Shown in pieces: positions 44,517 to 55,333 of a stretch of 64,000 nucleotides of DNA (position 1 is its first letter; every line of letters starts with the position of its first letter). This DNA comes from Polaribacter sp. IC073 (GTDB taxonomy: Bacteria > Bacteroidota > Bacteroidia > Flavobacteriales > Flavobacteriaceae): contig NZ_VORS01000005.1 of NCBI RefSeq assembly GCF_007997075.1, positions 265,880 through 329,879 of the forward strand. The letters run 5' to 3'. The notes under the pieces are model-generated. The model was not told the origin of the DNA, did no database searches, and was given only the letters and a program-made list of their open reading frames with translations. The position numbers were made by a program, and so were the translations under genes.

Positions 44517-45119
44517 TTAGCTCGTGTACTTTTGGGGGCCAGCCCTAACCTCTGGCTCTTTGTAAGAAGTTCTATTCTTTATAAAAGGATTGCTTTTGTT
44601 AACTTTATATGCAGTTTTATAAAGTTGATCTGTTTTGTGCTGCTCTAAGTTTTTTGCAAGAGCTAAATAATTTACAGTTGTAAATCTATCAGAATTATAT
44701 TTTATTTCAAATACAAATTGGTCATGTATATTAGAGTTGTCAGTTCTACCAGTTAATTTATAGATGTCAATACTGTAATTAGAAGAGTCGTTATCATTCT
44801 CTTTGTCTTCAGAATTTTGATTTAAAACTAATTTATGCTGTTTTGTAAGCACTTCTTTAATATTAGCGATATCAACAGCACTGTAATAAGAGATTTTTAA
44901 AGTACCTTTTTTGTTTGTTTTGATGATGATATTTGCAACGCCAAATTTTAAGAGCTTTTCTTTTACTGTAGCAACTGTTCTTTTAATCTCTTTTTTGTTG
45001 ATTTTAGCGTCAACAAATTCTAGCATAATTTCTTGATTTGGTATCGAAACTAGCTCTTGGGATGCACTAAAGTAAATAAATAATAAAAAGAAAGTACTAA
45101 TGTACCATTTTGCTTGCAT
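44517..45119 (-). CDS. Secreted protein with a SecD-P1-like segment
   Basis: The 200-residue protein has a signal peptide (to about residue 20, FSASQ). Residues 29-95 (IMLEFVDAKINKKEIKRTV to KEVLTKQHKLVL) recall the P1 head of SecD, with KLLKFGVANIIIKTN matching the RIDKFGVASPNIQRI stretch of the SecDF protein next door. It has no membrane helices after the signal. It precedes secDF by 157 bp on the same strand, but secDF has its own promoter. A periplasmic accessory to SecDF is one explanation; this is inference from weak similarity. Confidence 0.55.
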   Translation of the reverse strand: MQAKWYISTFFLLFIYFSASQELVSIPNQEIMLEFVDAKINKKEIKRTVATVKEKLLKFGVANIIIKTNKKGTLKISYYSAVDIANIKEVLTKQHKLVLNQNSEDKENDNDSSNYSIDIYKLTGRTDNSNIHDQFVFEIKYNSDRFTTVNYLALAKNLEQHKTDQLYKTAYKVNKSNPFIKNRTSYKEPEVRAGPQKYTS

Positions 45120-45226
45120 GAGCCAAATATATAAAAAAGATTGCTTCTTACTTCTTAATTAAACAATCTTATTTAATGCTGTAAAATGCAGTTTTTAGAG
45201 TAAGGGTATAAGAGTTTTAAAATTCT

Positions 45227-45234
45227 TATTTTTG
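45227..45234 (+). promoter_or_regulatory. fhs promoter -7 element
   Basis: TATTTTTG, 51 bp before the fhs ATG, fits TAnnTTTG. Confidence 0.55.
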
Positions 45235-45285
45235 ACTATATTTATGCTCTTCAAATCAACACACAATAAAACATAAATAGTAGTT

Positions 45286-46962
45286 ATGGCACATCAAACT
45301 GATATTGCAATTGCACAAGCAAAAACATTGCAACATATAAAAAACATCGCTAAAAAATTAAAGATAGCAGAAGACGATTTAGAAATGTACGGTAAGTACA
45401 AGGCAAAATTACCATTATCTTTAATTGATGATGAAAAAATAAAAAATAATAATTTAGTTTTGGTTACTGCGTTGACTCCAACACCTGCAGGTGAAGGGAA
45501 AACTACCGTTTCTATTGGTTTAACAGAAGGTTTAAATAAAATAGGAAAACAAGCAACGGTGGTTTTAAGAGAGCCTTCTTTAGGGCCTATTTTTGGAATG
45601 AAAGGGGGTGCTGCTGGTGGCGGATATTCGCAAGTTGTGCCCATGGAAGACATTAACTTACATTTTACGGGTGATTTTAACGCAGTCGAAAAAGCAAATA
45701 ATTTACTGTCTGCTTTAATTGATAATAATATTCAGAGTAAAACCAATAACTTAAACATCGATCCTAGAACAATTCTTTGGAAACGGGTGATTGATATGAA
45801 TGATAGATCTCTACGTGACATTACCATTGGTTTGGGTGGAACTTCAAACGGTGTGCCGAGACAAGATGGTTTTAATATTACCCCAGCTTCAGAAGTGATG
45901 GCGATACTTTGTATGGCTTCTAATTTAGAAAATCTAAAAGAACGTTTAGGAAACATCTTTATTGGCTTCACTTTTGATAGAAACCCCATTTTTGCAAGAG
46001 ATTTAAAAGCAGAAAATGCGATGGCTATTTTGTTGAAAGATGCCATCAAACCTAATTTAGTGCAGACCTTAGAAGAAAATCCTGCCATTATTCATGGCGG
46101 ACCGTTTGCAAACATTGCACAAGGAACCAACACGATTATTGCAACAAAAATGGGATTGTCATTATCTAACTATGTGGTTACCGAGGCTGGTTTTGGTGCA
46201 GATTTAGGTGCTGAAAAGTTTTTGAATATCAAATCTCAGTTTGCAAATCTAAATCCTAAATGTGTGGTTTTAGTTGCTACAATTAGAGCTTTACGTCATC
46301 ATGGAGGTGCCAAATCAGAAGAGTATAATACAGCAGATCTAGAAAAAGTGAAAGACGGATTCAAAAATCTTGAAAAGCATATAGAAAATATTAGAAAATT
46401 TAACATAGAACCGGTGGTTGCAATAAACTCTTTTGTTTCAGATTCTGAAGAAGAAGTGCAGTTTGTAATTGATGCCTGTGCCAACTTAGGAGTAAAAGCA
46501 GTTTTGTCTGAAGGTTGGGCAAATGGAGGTGAAGGAACTAAAAATTTAGCAAAAGCTGTTGTGGATGTTGTTGAAAATAAAGCGACACAATACAAACCTT
46601 TGTATAATTGGAAATCTCCTATTAAAGAGAAGATTGAAATTATTGCGAAAGAAATGTACGGAGCAGGTAAGGTTGTTTATGATACGAAGGCTGAATTAAA
46701 CCTTAGAAGAATAGATAAATTAGGATTCAATGATTTTGCTGTTTGTATGGCAAAAACACAAAAATCTTTTTCTGATGATGCGAATTTAATAGGAAGACCT
46801 ACTGGTTTTACAATTACGGTTCGTGAAATTGAAATAGCAGCAGGAGCAGAGTTTGTAATTCCTATTTTAGGAAAAATGATGCGAATGCCTGGGTTGCCAC
46901 CAATTCCTGCATCCGAAAAGATGAGCATTGATAATAATGGTGTTATTTCTGGATTGTCTTAA
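45286..46962 (+). CDS. fhs: Formate-tetrahydrofolate ligase
   Basis: The 558-residue cytoplasmic enzyme makes 10-formyl-tetrahydrofolate from formate, THF and ATP. It has the P-loop TPTPAGEGKTT (64-74), REPSLGPIFGMKGGAAGGGYSQV, GDFNAVEKANNLL, EAGFGADLGAEKF and a C-terminal MRMPGLPPIPASEKM. The length and motif order are normal for Fhs. It stands alone with a strong palindromic terminator at 47058. A decayed copy of its last 40 or so codons lies at 47896-48025. Confidence 0.95.
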   Translation: MAHQTDIAIAQAKTLQHIKNIAKKLKIAEDDLEMYGKYKAKLPLSLIDDEKIKNNNLVLVTALTPTPAGEGKTTVSIGLTEGLNKIGKQATVVLREPSLGPIFGMKGGAAGGGYSQVVPMEDINLHFTGDFNAVEKANNLLSALIDNNIQSKTNNLNIDPRTILWKRVIDMNDRSLRDITIGLGGTSNGVPRQDGFNITPASEVMAILCMASNLENLKERLGNIFIGFTFDRNPIFARDLKAENAMAILLKDAIKPNLVQTLEENPAIIHGGPFANIAQGTNTIIATKMGLSLSNYVVTEAGFGADLGAEKFLNIKSQFANLNPKCVVLVATIRALRHHGGAKSEEYNTADLEKVKDGFKNLEKHIENIRKFNIEPVVAINSFVSDSEEEVQFVIDACANLGVKAVLSEGWANGGEGTKNLAKAVVDVVENKATQYKPLYNWKSPIKEKIEIIAKEMYGAGKVVYDTKAELNLRRIDKLGFNDFAVCMAKTQKSFSDDANLIGRPTGFTITVREIEIAAGAEFVIPILGKMMRMPGLPPIPASEKMSIDNNGVISGLS

Positions 46963-47057
46963 AAGGTAGTATTTGCACGATTTCTAAAACTTTAATTTTG
47001 CTTATTAATTAAACACAGGATGAAGTGAAGCTTGTGGTAATTGATGCACCAACTTTT

Positions 47058-47091
47058 TTAATTGCCTGTGGATGCATCCACAGGCAATTAA
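47058..47091 (+). terminator. Terminator of fhs
   Basis: A perfect 34-bp palindrome (17-bp arms, centre ATGCAT, core TTGCCTGTGGATG) preceded by a T-run lies about 95 bp after the fhs stop. Confidence 0.85.
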
Positions 47092-47179
47092 AATGATAAC
47101 ATTGTATTGGCTTTAGTCAAACTTATTGCTGTTTTATCAGATAATTGATATTATTTTTCTGTATATCTTTAAAAGATCA

Positions 47180-47384
47180 TCATCCAGTAATATTGGCAAT
47201 TATGAGCCTATCAAATATTTTTTCACCAAAGGATTTTCAATTGAGTTTGTAAACAAATTCATTTAAGTATAATTACTGGTATTTCTTTTTGATTTTATGG
47301 TAAGTTCCCACAAAATTTTGTTTTGCATTGCTAATTGCAATCATTGTTGTACGATTAAAACTATGAACTGAATAATTAACCAGT
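47180..47384 (-). pseudogene. Remnant of an IS1595 (ISXO2-like) transposase
   Basis: On the minus strand a first piece reads VNYSVHSFNRT and then ISNAKQNFVGTYHKIKKKY before a stop. After a frame change come LYLNEFVYKLN, a stop, and FGEKIFDRLIIANITG. These are the consecutive C-terminal segments of ISXO2-type DDE transposases. No N-terminal part or inverted repeats were seen. It is an old insertion remnant in the fhs-recQ gap. Confidence 0.75.
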
Positions 47385-47674
47385 ACTCGCCTTTACAGGA
47401 ACACAGATAGTTTTTTTAAAATTTACTGAACCTCAAAAATTAGCGAAGTAGTGCTGCGTTATTTGGGTAGTATGTTTTTGGAGTTTGTTACTAAAGTTTT
47501 GGCTCTTTGTTACTGAAGTTTTTTGTAAATATTGTACAATAATTTATTAAAAGTTGTACAATAAATCTGTAAATAAAGTAGAATAAATTAAGATTTAATG
47601 TAGTATTTTGTTGTTGCTTGTAAAAACCAGGCATATAAAGGGATATAGAAAGATACAAAGATTAAACGTAAAAA

Positions 47675-47890
47675 ATGGCATTACTGTATAGAATTACTAA
47701 AAGAAGCAATGCTATTGGCGATAAGGAAAATCAATATATTTTACAGGCAGTAAATACAAGGACTATAGATTTACATCGCCTAAGCAATTATATTAGCAAT
47801 GAATGTAGATTGGCATAGTGTAGCTGTAAAAGTGGTTTTAATAGCGTTGGGGAACAAATTAGATTTTCTTTAAGGGATGGTAAAATTGTA
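47675..47890 (+). pseudogene. Remnant of an HU-like DNA-binding protein gene
   Basis: The ATG at 47675 opens a frame reading LLYRITKRSNAIGDKENQ, then LQAVNTRTIDLHRLSNYIS, typical of the HU-like proteins of Bacteroidota, but it stops after 47 residues. A shifted frame continues with NVDWHSVAVK and LGNKLDF before stops. It ends where the fhs-derived fragment begins, so two unrelated remnants are fused. Confidence 0.7.
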
Positions 47891-47895
47891 AAATA

Positions 47896-48025
47896 GCAGC
47901 TGGCGCTCATTTTATAATTCTAAATTTAGGAAAAAGGATGCGAATGCCTGGGTTGCCATCAATTTCTACATCCAAAAATATGAACATTGATAATGATGGT
48001 GTTATTTGTGGATTGTCTTAAAAGG
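47896..48025 (+). pseudogene. Second, decayed copy of the 3' end of fhs
   Basis: The DNA from GCAGCTGGCGCTC to GGATTGTCTTAAAAGG matches 46838-46968 of fhs, including GATGCGAATGCCTGGGTTGCC, with scattered substitutions and some codon changes. The similarity runs through the stop codon into the following bases. It was probably left by a duplication or recombination event about 1 kb from the parent copy. Confidence 0.88.
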
Positions 48026-48064
48026 AAACCTCACAGATTTTTACAATCCGTGAGGTTTCCTTTT
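48020..48064 (-). terminator. Terminator of recQ
   Basis: AAAAGGAAACCTCAC (48020-48034) and its complement (48050-48064) form a 15-bp stem about 20 bp past the recQ stop. It overlaps the end of the duplicated fhs fragment. Confidence 0.85.
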
Positions 48065-48084
48065 AAAGTCTTATGAAGGGAGTG

Positions 48085-50196
48085 CTATTCATTTTTTAAA
48101 ATAAGCGTAATACTCAGTCTTATTTCTCCATAAGAAACGTCTTCGTTTAGTTTCTCGTAAATTGGTTTCAATTCTACCTTTCGATCCAATTTATTAAAAG
48201 CAATTCTTACTTTGTCTACAACTTCTTTGGTAACATATTTTTCCAATGTTACTTCTTTTCCTTCCGAGTACAATTGAGATAAATGTGAGAAAATAGTGGT
48301 AATTGATAAATTTCTTTTTTCGGCAATTTCTGTCGGATTGAATCCGTCTTTATACAAGTTAAAAGTTTCTTGTATTGTAGTTTTTTTTTTAGGTTTATTT
48401 GCTCCTTTAAATTTGCGAATGACAGTCATAAATTCTTCGCCATATTTTTCCATTTTATTCATTCCAACTCCCGAAATAGCTAAAAACTCATTTTCCGTTG
48501 CCGGAAGTTCACTTGCCATTAATTTTAATGTTTTATCATTAAAAATGATGTAAGCAGGCATCTTCTCTTCTTTCGAGATGGTATATCTTATTTTTTTAAG
48601 CGCTGTAAATAAATCGTTATTTGTCTCGCTTCCAATCGTTGTTTTTACTGTTTTTTCTTGTTTCTTTTTATCGTCTGAACTCGTGGGAGTTGTTAATCGT
48701 ATTGTTTTTTCTCCTTTTAAAACTTCCCAACCAATTGGAGTTATTTTTAAGGCAGAATTTTCGCTGTACATTATTTCGATCAATCCTTGGTTTGCCATTT
48801 GAATTACATAATCTCTCCAATCAAAAAAAGAAATATCTTTTCCTATTCCGTATGTTTTTAGAGTGAAATACTGTTTTGTATGAATGTCTGCATTATTACT
48901 TCCTCTTAATACATTTATAAGCATTGTTATTCCGTCTTTTTCGCCCATTCTTACAATACCAGAAAGTGCTTTTTGAGTGAGAATAGTACCTTCAAAATCT
49001 TTAGGAGGATTTTCGCAAACATCACAATTGCCACAGTTCTCTGTAAGGTGTTCTCCAAAATAAGACAATAATATTTTTCTTCTACATGACTTGGCTTCTG
49101 CAAATTGAAGCATTCTATTTAATTTTTCCTTTTGCATCCCTGTATTTGCGCCATTGTCTGCAAACTGGCTATACAATACAAAATCTCTCATATTGTAGTA
49201 CAACATGGTTTCTGCTGGCAATCCGTCTCTTCCTGCTCTTCCTATTTCTTGGTAATAGCCTTCAAGGTTTTTTGGTAAATTATAATGAATTACAAAACGA
49301 ACATTCGATTTGTCAATCCCCATTCCGAAAGCAATGGTGGCAACAATTATTTTGGTGTCGTCATTTATAAAATCAGTTTGTGTTTTTTCTCTTTCTTCAT
49401 GATTCATTCCAGCATGGTAAAAAGCTACAGAATGGCCGTCTGCTTTAAGGTAACTGGCTACTTCTTCTGTGTTTTTTCTACTCAAGCAATAAATAATACC
49501 ACTTTCGTTTTTTCTTCGTTTTATAAAAGAGACAATTTCTTGTAGCTTTTTCTTTTTTTGGACTTGTCCTCGTACTTCTATGCTTAAGTTTTTTCGGTCA
49601 AAAGAAGAGATAAATAGTTTAGAGTTTGTTAAACCTAATTGTTCTTCAATATCTTTTCTAGCAGATTTGTCTGCAGTCGCAGTTAATGCCATAAAAGGTA
49701 CCAATGGTAGCGAATTTCTAAAGACTTTTAACTGCGTGTATTCCGGTCTAAAATCATGCCCCCACATACTTACACAATGTGCTTCGTCAATAGCAACTAA
49801 TTTTATATTTAGTGTTTTTAACCAAGTGTTGCGAACCGATATCAATTTTTCTGGAGACAAATACAATAATTGTAAATCGCCATTAATAGCCCTATTAATT
49901 ACTTCGTTTTCTTCTTGTGGAGAAATAGAGCTGTTAAAAAAAGCTGCTTTTATTCCGTTTGATTTTAAGGCTTGTACTTGGTCTTTCATTAATGAAATAA
50001 GCGGAGAAACGACAAGTGTAATTCCATCAAAAACCAATGCAGGAATTTGGAAACACATCGATTTTCCACCACCAGTTGGCATCAATACAAAACTATCTTT
50101 TCCGGCTAGTGTTCGGTTGATGATTTCTTCTTGCAACGGACGAAAGGTCTCATAACCGAATACGTTTTTTAAAAAAGTGTGTGTTTGTTTCTTCAA
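48085..50196 (-). CDS. recQ: ATP-dependent DNA helicase RecQ
   Basis: The protein has the helicase core with FRPLQEEII, Walker A MPTGGGKSM (39-47), DEAH box IDEAHCVSMWGHDFRPEY, motif VI YYQEIGRAGRDGLP, an RQC zinc site (CRRKILLSYFGE, then NCGNCDVC), winged helix, HRDC domain and a C-terminal helical extension. It unwinds DNA in recombination and fork repair. No ATG exists near the correct start. A TTG at 50196 gives 703 residues beginning LKKQTHTF, while the frame extends to another TTG at 50286. The shorter start is chosen since the extra 30 residues are not RecQ-like. Confidence 0.92.
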   Translation of the reverse strand: MKKQTHTFLKNVFGYETFRPLQEEIINRTLAGKDSFVLMPTGGGKSMCFQIPALVFDGITLVVSPLISLMKDQVQALKSNGIKAAFFNSSISPQEENEVINRAINGDLQLLYLSPEKLISVRNTWLKTLNIKLVAIDEAHCVSMWGHDFRPEYTQLKVFRNSLPLVPFMALTATADKSARKDIEEQLGLTNSKLFISSFDRKNLSIEVRGQVQKKKKLQEIVSFIKRRKNESGIIYCLSRKNTEEVASYLKADGHSVAFYHAGMNHEEREKTQTDFINDDTKIIVATIAFGMGIDKSNVRFVIHYNLPKNLEGYYQEIGRAGRDGLPAETMLYYNMRDFVLYSQFADNGANTGMQKEKLNRMLQFAEAKSCRRKILLSYFGEHLTENCGNCDVCENPPKDFEGTILTQKALSGIVRMGEKDGITMLINVLRGSNNADIHTKQYFTLKTYGIGKDISFFDWRDYVIQMANQGLIEIMYSENSALKITPIGWEVLKGEKTIRLTTPTSSDDKKKQEKTVKTTIGSETNNDLFTALKKIRYTISKEEKMPAYIIFNDKTLKLMASELPATENEFLAISGVGMNKMEKYGEEFMTVIRKFKGANKPKKKTTIQETFNLYKDGFNPTEIAEKRNLSITTIFSHLSQLYSEGKEVTLEKYVTKEVVDKVRIAFNKLDRKVELKPIYEKLNEDVSYGEIRLSITLILKNE

Positions 50197-50272
50197 TTTA
50201 TAGCAATTAAGGGGCAAAAATACGTATTGAGTCCTAGAATGGCTTCGGTATGTTTGAAAATGTTTAACAAAA

Positions 50273-50300
50273 AAAATCCAACTCAAAAGAGTTGGATTTT
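50273..50300 (-). terminator. Terminator of mdh
   Basis: AAAATCCAACTC and GAGTTGGATTTT around an AAAA loop, about 35 bp after the mdh stop. It overlaps the possible extended start of recQ, another reason to prefer the recQ start at 50196. Confidence 0.85.
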
Positions 50301-50335
50301 ATGATGTACTAATATTTAAAACGAGATACTTTTTT

Positions 50336-51262
50336 TTATAATTCTAACAAACCATTTGTTTTAGTAACACCCTCAGCAGAAGCTACTAAATGTGCTTTTT
50401 CAGCATCGCTTAAATTAATTTCTACAATTTTCTCAATTCCGTTTTTACCTAAAACAACAGGAACTCCAATGCATAAATCATTTAAACCATATTCACCTTC
50501 TAATAACGTAGAACAAGGGAATATTTTCTTAGTATCACATGCAATTGCTTGCACCATACCAGAAACGGCAGCTCCAGGAGCATACCAAGCAGAAGTACCT
50601 AACAAGCCAGTTAAGGTTGCACCACCAACTTTAGTGTCTTGCATTACCTGTGCTAATCTTTCTTCAGAAATAAACTCTGAAACAGGAATAGAGTTTCTTG
50701 TTGCTAATCTTGTTAAAGGAACCATTCCTTTATCTGAATGCCCACCAATTACCATTCCGTCAACATCAGAAATAGGTGCACCTAAAGCTTCTGCTAATCT
50801 ATATTTAAAACGTGCAGAATCTAAAGCTCCACCCATTCCAATAATTCTATTTTTTGGAATACCTGTCGTTTTATGAACTAAATACGTCATTGTATCCATC
50901 GGGTTAGAAACCACAATAATAATGGTGTTTGGAGAATGCTCGATTAAACTAGCAGAGACCATTTTTACAATTCCAGCATTAATTCCAATTAACTCTTCAC
51001 GAGTCATTCCTGGTTTTCTTGGAATACCAGATGTAATTACACAAATGTCAGAATTTGCAGTTTTAGAATAATCGTTTGTACTTCCAGAAATTTTAGTATC
51101 AAAACCATTCAAGGAAGCCGTTTGCATTAAGTCCATTGCTTTTCCTTCTGCAAAACCTTCTTTAATGTCTAAAATAACAACTTCAGAAGCAAAATCTTTA
51201 ATAGCAATGTATTCTGCGCAACTAGCACCTACTGCACCTGCACCAACAATTGTAACTTTCAT
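50336..51262 (-). CDS. mdh: Malate dehydrogenase
   Basis: The 308-residue protein belongs to the LDH-like branch of malate dehydrogenases. It has GAGAVGASCAEY (7-18) for NAD, TSGIPRKPGMTREELI with the mobile loop arginines, VVSNPMDTMTYL and GGHSDKGMVPL with the catalytic His. It oxidises malate to oxaloacetate in the TCA cycle. It is a single gene framed by terminators on both sides. Confidence 0.95.
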   Translation of the reverse strand: MKVTIVGAGAVGASCAEYIAIKDFASEVVILDIKEGFAEGKAMDLMQTASLNGFDTKISGSTNDYSKTANSDICVITSGIPRKPGMTREELIGINAGIVKMVSASLIEHSPNTIIIVVSNPMDTMTYLVHKTTGIPKNRIIGMGGALDSARFKYRLAEALGAPISDVDGMVIGGHSDKGMVPLTRLATRNSIPVSEFISEERLAQVMQDTKVGGATLTGLLGTSAWYAPGAAVSGMVQAIACDTKKIFPCSTLLEGEYGLNDLCIGVPVVLGKNGIEKIVEINLSDAEKAHLVASAEGVTKTNGLLEL

Positions 51263-51342
51263 ATTTTTATTTTTTAATTATTTTGAATATATTCTTCGCT
51301 AAAATACGAATTTTTAGACAAGGTATTCGTTAATTTAAAGCA

Positions 51343-51375
51343 AAAAAAAGACATCTAAACGAGATGTCTTTTTTT
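51343..51375 (-). terminator. Terminator of the gene at 51395
   Basis: AAAAAAGACATCT and AGATGTCTTTTTT around AAACG, about 20 bp past the stop of the outer-membrane-type protein gene. Confidence 0.85.
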
Positions 51376-51394
51376 TGTTGTATTTTAAATAGTA

Positions 51395-52393
51395 TTATCT
51401 AATACTAATTGCGATGCCTAAATTTGCGGTATTATATTCTTGTAAAGTATAACTTCCAAAAATTTTAAAAAATCCTAAACTTAGTCTTGCTCCGATAGTA
51501 GATCTAAATCCACTAGCATCAAATTTTGAGTTTATCGGGTCGTTTATCTCTCTTGTTTGACCAGCATAATTTAATTCATACTTTCCTAACATTTTAAGAG
51601 TTGAGCTTCCAGAACCGTAACCTAAACCTCCATATAAATTGATGATAGGAAAGTTTAAAGAAGCAATTGCTTGAACAGTATATGAGTTTAATTTGAATTC
51701 CGCAAGACCATCGGTAACATTTACGTTTCCATTGTCTGTAATGTTATAATCAACATTCATTGTTGTGTAGGCTGCAAGCAAAGATACGTGTAATGGTGTT
51801 TTTCCTATTGGACCAAACCAATCTGTAATTTCTTTTTTTAATCCAATACCGAATAAATCCCCTTTTACATCATCAGAACCAACTTTAGGAACGAACCTTA
51901 AGCTTACTTCAAATTTAGCAGGTAAACCAACATTTAATTGAACTGCTGGTGCTGGAACTGCGCTTAGTGGTAAACTTTCTTTGACTCCTCCGGGAGCATC
52001 GAAGGTTGTGATGTAATTTACGCCACCTTCAGTAAAATTTACAGCTGTAAGTGGTGTGGTGTCTTCTGAGCCAGCAACAGTAGCAGCTGTTATAGAACCT
52101 GTGTTTATAGAAGTTAAACCAGATAAGGTAAACATTTCATCTTCTTCTGGCACTAAAGAGGCATTTAAGCCAATTGAAATATCAAAACCAAAAGGTTTGT
52201 GCACTTTTGCAGTGTGATACCAACCGTTATTCATACCATAAATTAAACCTTTCATGGCAGGATTAATATAAGCATTAATTAATTTTCCACGATCATTTTC
52301 GTCTGCCAATAGGTATCCTTCAAAACCATCTTGAGCATTTGTACTGAATGCTGAGGCTAAAACGCCTAAAAAAATTATAATTGATTTTTTCAT
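51395..52393 (-). CDS. Secreted outer-membrane-type beta-barrel protein, DUF6588-like
   Basis: The 332-residue protein starts with a signal peptide (to about residue 20, STNAQ). The mature part has alternating hydrophobic strands with Gly and aromatic residues (LNVGLPAKFEVSLRFVPKVG, LYGGLGYGSGSSTLKMLG, SLGFFKIFGSYTLQEYNTANLGIAISIR), suggesting a beta-barrel. It resembles proteins annotated as DUF6588 in Flavobacteriia, though this is from memory and not certain. Function unknown. It lies between mdh and gyrB as a single gene. Confidence 0.65.
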   Translation of the reverse strand: MKKSIIIFLGVLASAFSTNAQDGFEGYLLADENDRGKLINAYINPAMKGLIYGMNNGWYHTAKVHKPFGFDISIGLNASLVPEEDEMFTLSGLTSINTGSITAATVAGSEDTTPLTAVNFTEGGVNYITTFDAPGGVKESLPLSAVPAPAVQLNVGLPAKFEVSLRFVPKVGSDDVKGDLFGIGLKKEITDWFGPIGKTPLHVSLLAAYTTMNVDYNITDNGNVNVTDGLAEFKLNSYTVQAIASLNFPIINLYGGLGYGSGSSTLKMLGKYELNYAGQTREINDPINSKFDASGFRSTIGARLSLGFFKIFGSYTLQEYNTANLGIAISIR

Positions 52394-52531
52394 TTTACTA
52401 AAGTTTAATTAATGATGTTTAATAAATAGTTAGGACGATATAATAGCGAATATATAAAATTATGTTAAAATAGCAGTTAAAGCAGTTTGTTTTTTACCTA
52501 TAATAAGGAAAAACACCTACTTCTAGGTATT

Positions 52532-52567
52532 AAAAAACCCCAACGTATGGTTGGGGTTTTTTATTTT
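52532..52567 (-). terminator. Terminator of gyrB
   Basis: AAAAAACCCCAAC and GTTGGGGTTTTTT around a short loop, about 20 bp after the gyrB stop. Confidence 0.88.
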
Positions 52568-52588
52568 TGTTTAGATATTGCTTAAGAT

Positions 52589-54541
<1,953 letters not shown>

Positions 54542-54595
54542 TTATTAGTTTTTAGGTTGATAAAACTCGTCTGTTAAAAACGAATTTAATAAACT

Positions 54596-54603
54596 CAAAT
54601 CTA
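54596..54603 (-). promoter_or_regulatory. gyrB promoter -7 element
   Basis: TAGATTTG on the minus strand, 67 bp before the gyrB ATG, fits TAnnTTTG. Confidence 0.55.
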
Positions 54604-54988
54604 CGACTTTTAAAGGCTATTTAAAAGCTTTTTAGTGGTTTTAGCTTATAATTATCAACATTTGTTGATTTCTTAAAAGTGTCTTAAATCGCTTAAAAAT
54701 GATTTTATATGGAATTTTAATGTTCATTAATATGGGGTTAGGCTTTGATATTTTAAAAATGGCTTAAAAGTTTTATTTTAGATATTCGAATTTCTTTTAT
54801 ATCATTAAAATACCGCTAGTTTTAACTTGTTGTTTCAGTAATTTAATAAAAAAAATAGTTTTTGTAGTTTTAAGGATGATCGATCTTAAATTTATTGATG
54901 GCTTTTTAGCCTTATTTTACAATATCACTAATTAAATATCAATATTTTACAGATACTTCAACAGTGCTATAAAATCATAAAAAAGAGG
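54604..54988. other. Long intergenic region between gyrB and the Asn leader, no gene seen
   Basis: The DNA is very AT-rich with stops in every frame. Motifs like GGCTTAAAAG recur loosely, but no hairpin or reading frame stands out. It may contain regulatory sites for gyrB. Confidence 0.5.
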
Positions 54989-55018
54989 TTTTTGAACCAT
55001 TTTTTCTATATATATTTG
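54989..55018 (+). promoter_or_regulatory. Promoter of the Asn leader and gat-aspS operon
   Basis: TATATTTG (55011-55018) is preceded by a TTTTTG element ending at 54994, a spacing of 16 bp, slightly shorter than the usual 19. Transcription would start near 55023-55026, about 10 nt before the leader ATG. Confidence 0.6.
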
Positions 55019-55035
55019 TGCATACAGAAAATAAC

Positions 55036-55083
55036 ATGACAATTAATAATAACAATCGTAATTTCAATAATTCTAATTTTTAG
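55036..55083 (+). CDS. Asn-rich leader peptide of a transcription attenuator
   Basis: The 15-codon frame encodes MTINNNNRNFNNSNF, with eight Asn at positions 4-7, 9, 11, 12 and 14, and ends in TAG. It lies directly after a promoter and before mutually exclusive stem structures. Ribosomes short of Asn-tRNA would stall on the Asn codons. The downstream genes encode the amidotransferase and AspRS that make Asn-tRNA(Asn), so the leader would sense the product of the operon it controls. No RBS is evident, as is usual in this phylum. Confidence 0.85.
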   Translation: MTINNNNRNFNNSNF

Positions 55084-55086
55084 AAC

Positions 55087-55143
55087 GGAAGGTTGTTGTT
55101 TAAAAATATATAAAGCCTTCCAAATTTTTGGAAGGCTTTTTTT
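55087..55143 (+). terminator. Attenuator: antiterminator and terminator of the gat-aspS operon
   Basis: The terminator stem is AAAGCCTTCCAA (55112-55123) with TTGGAAGGCTTT (55128-55139), 12 bp, 4-nt loop, then T-run to 55143. The segment GGAAGGTT (55087-55094), only 3 nt after the leader stop codon, can instead pair with AAGCCTTCC at 55114-55121, with one G-U pair, which blocks the terminator. A ribosome at the stop codon would cover 55087-55094 and allow termination; one stalled on earlier Asn codons would leave it free. Confidence 0.85.
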
Positions 55144-55158
55144 GAATTAAAGGTAAAT

Positions 55159-55269
55159 GTTTTGATGCAGCGTCATCAAAGTATTTAAGAAAGAAATAAT
55201 TATACTATTTCTAGATAGCGTATCGGGATATAAAACAAAAGATTCTGCTGAAAAAGCGGGATTAGTTCA
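55159..55269. repeat. Dispersed hairpin repeat, type A (diverged copy)
   Basis: TTTGATGCAGCGTCATC at the left and AAAGATTCTGCTG then AAAAGCGGGATTAG at the right match the ends of the type A element. It lies between the attenuator and gatC, within the transcribed leader. Confidence 0.55.
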
Positions 55270-55333
55270 ACGAATAATTTTGAATTCATAGCTTCGCTAT
55301 TTTCAAAATAGAGTTTCACTAAAATTTAAAGAC

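Noticed and set aside
55021..55143. T-box riboswitch before gatC
   Set aside because: The leader is too short, has no T-box sequence or specifier stem, and carries a translated Asn-rich frame instead.
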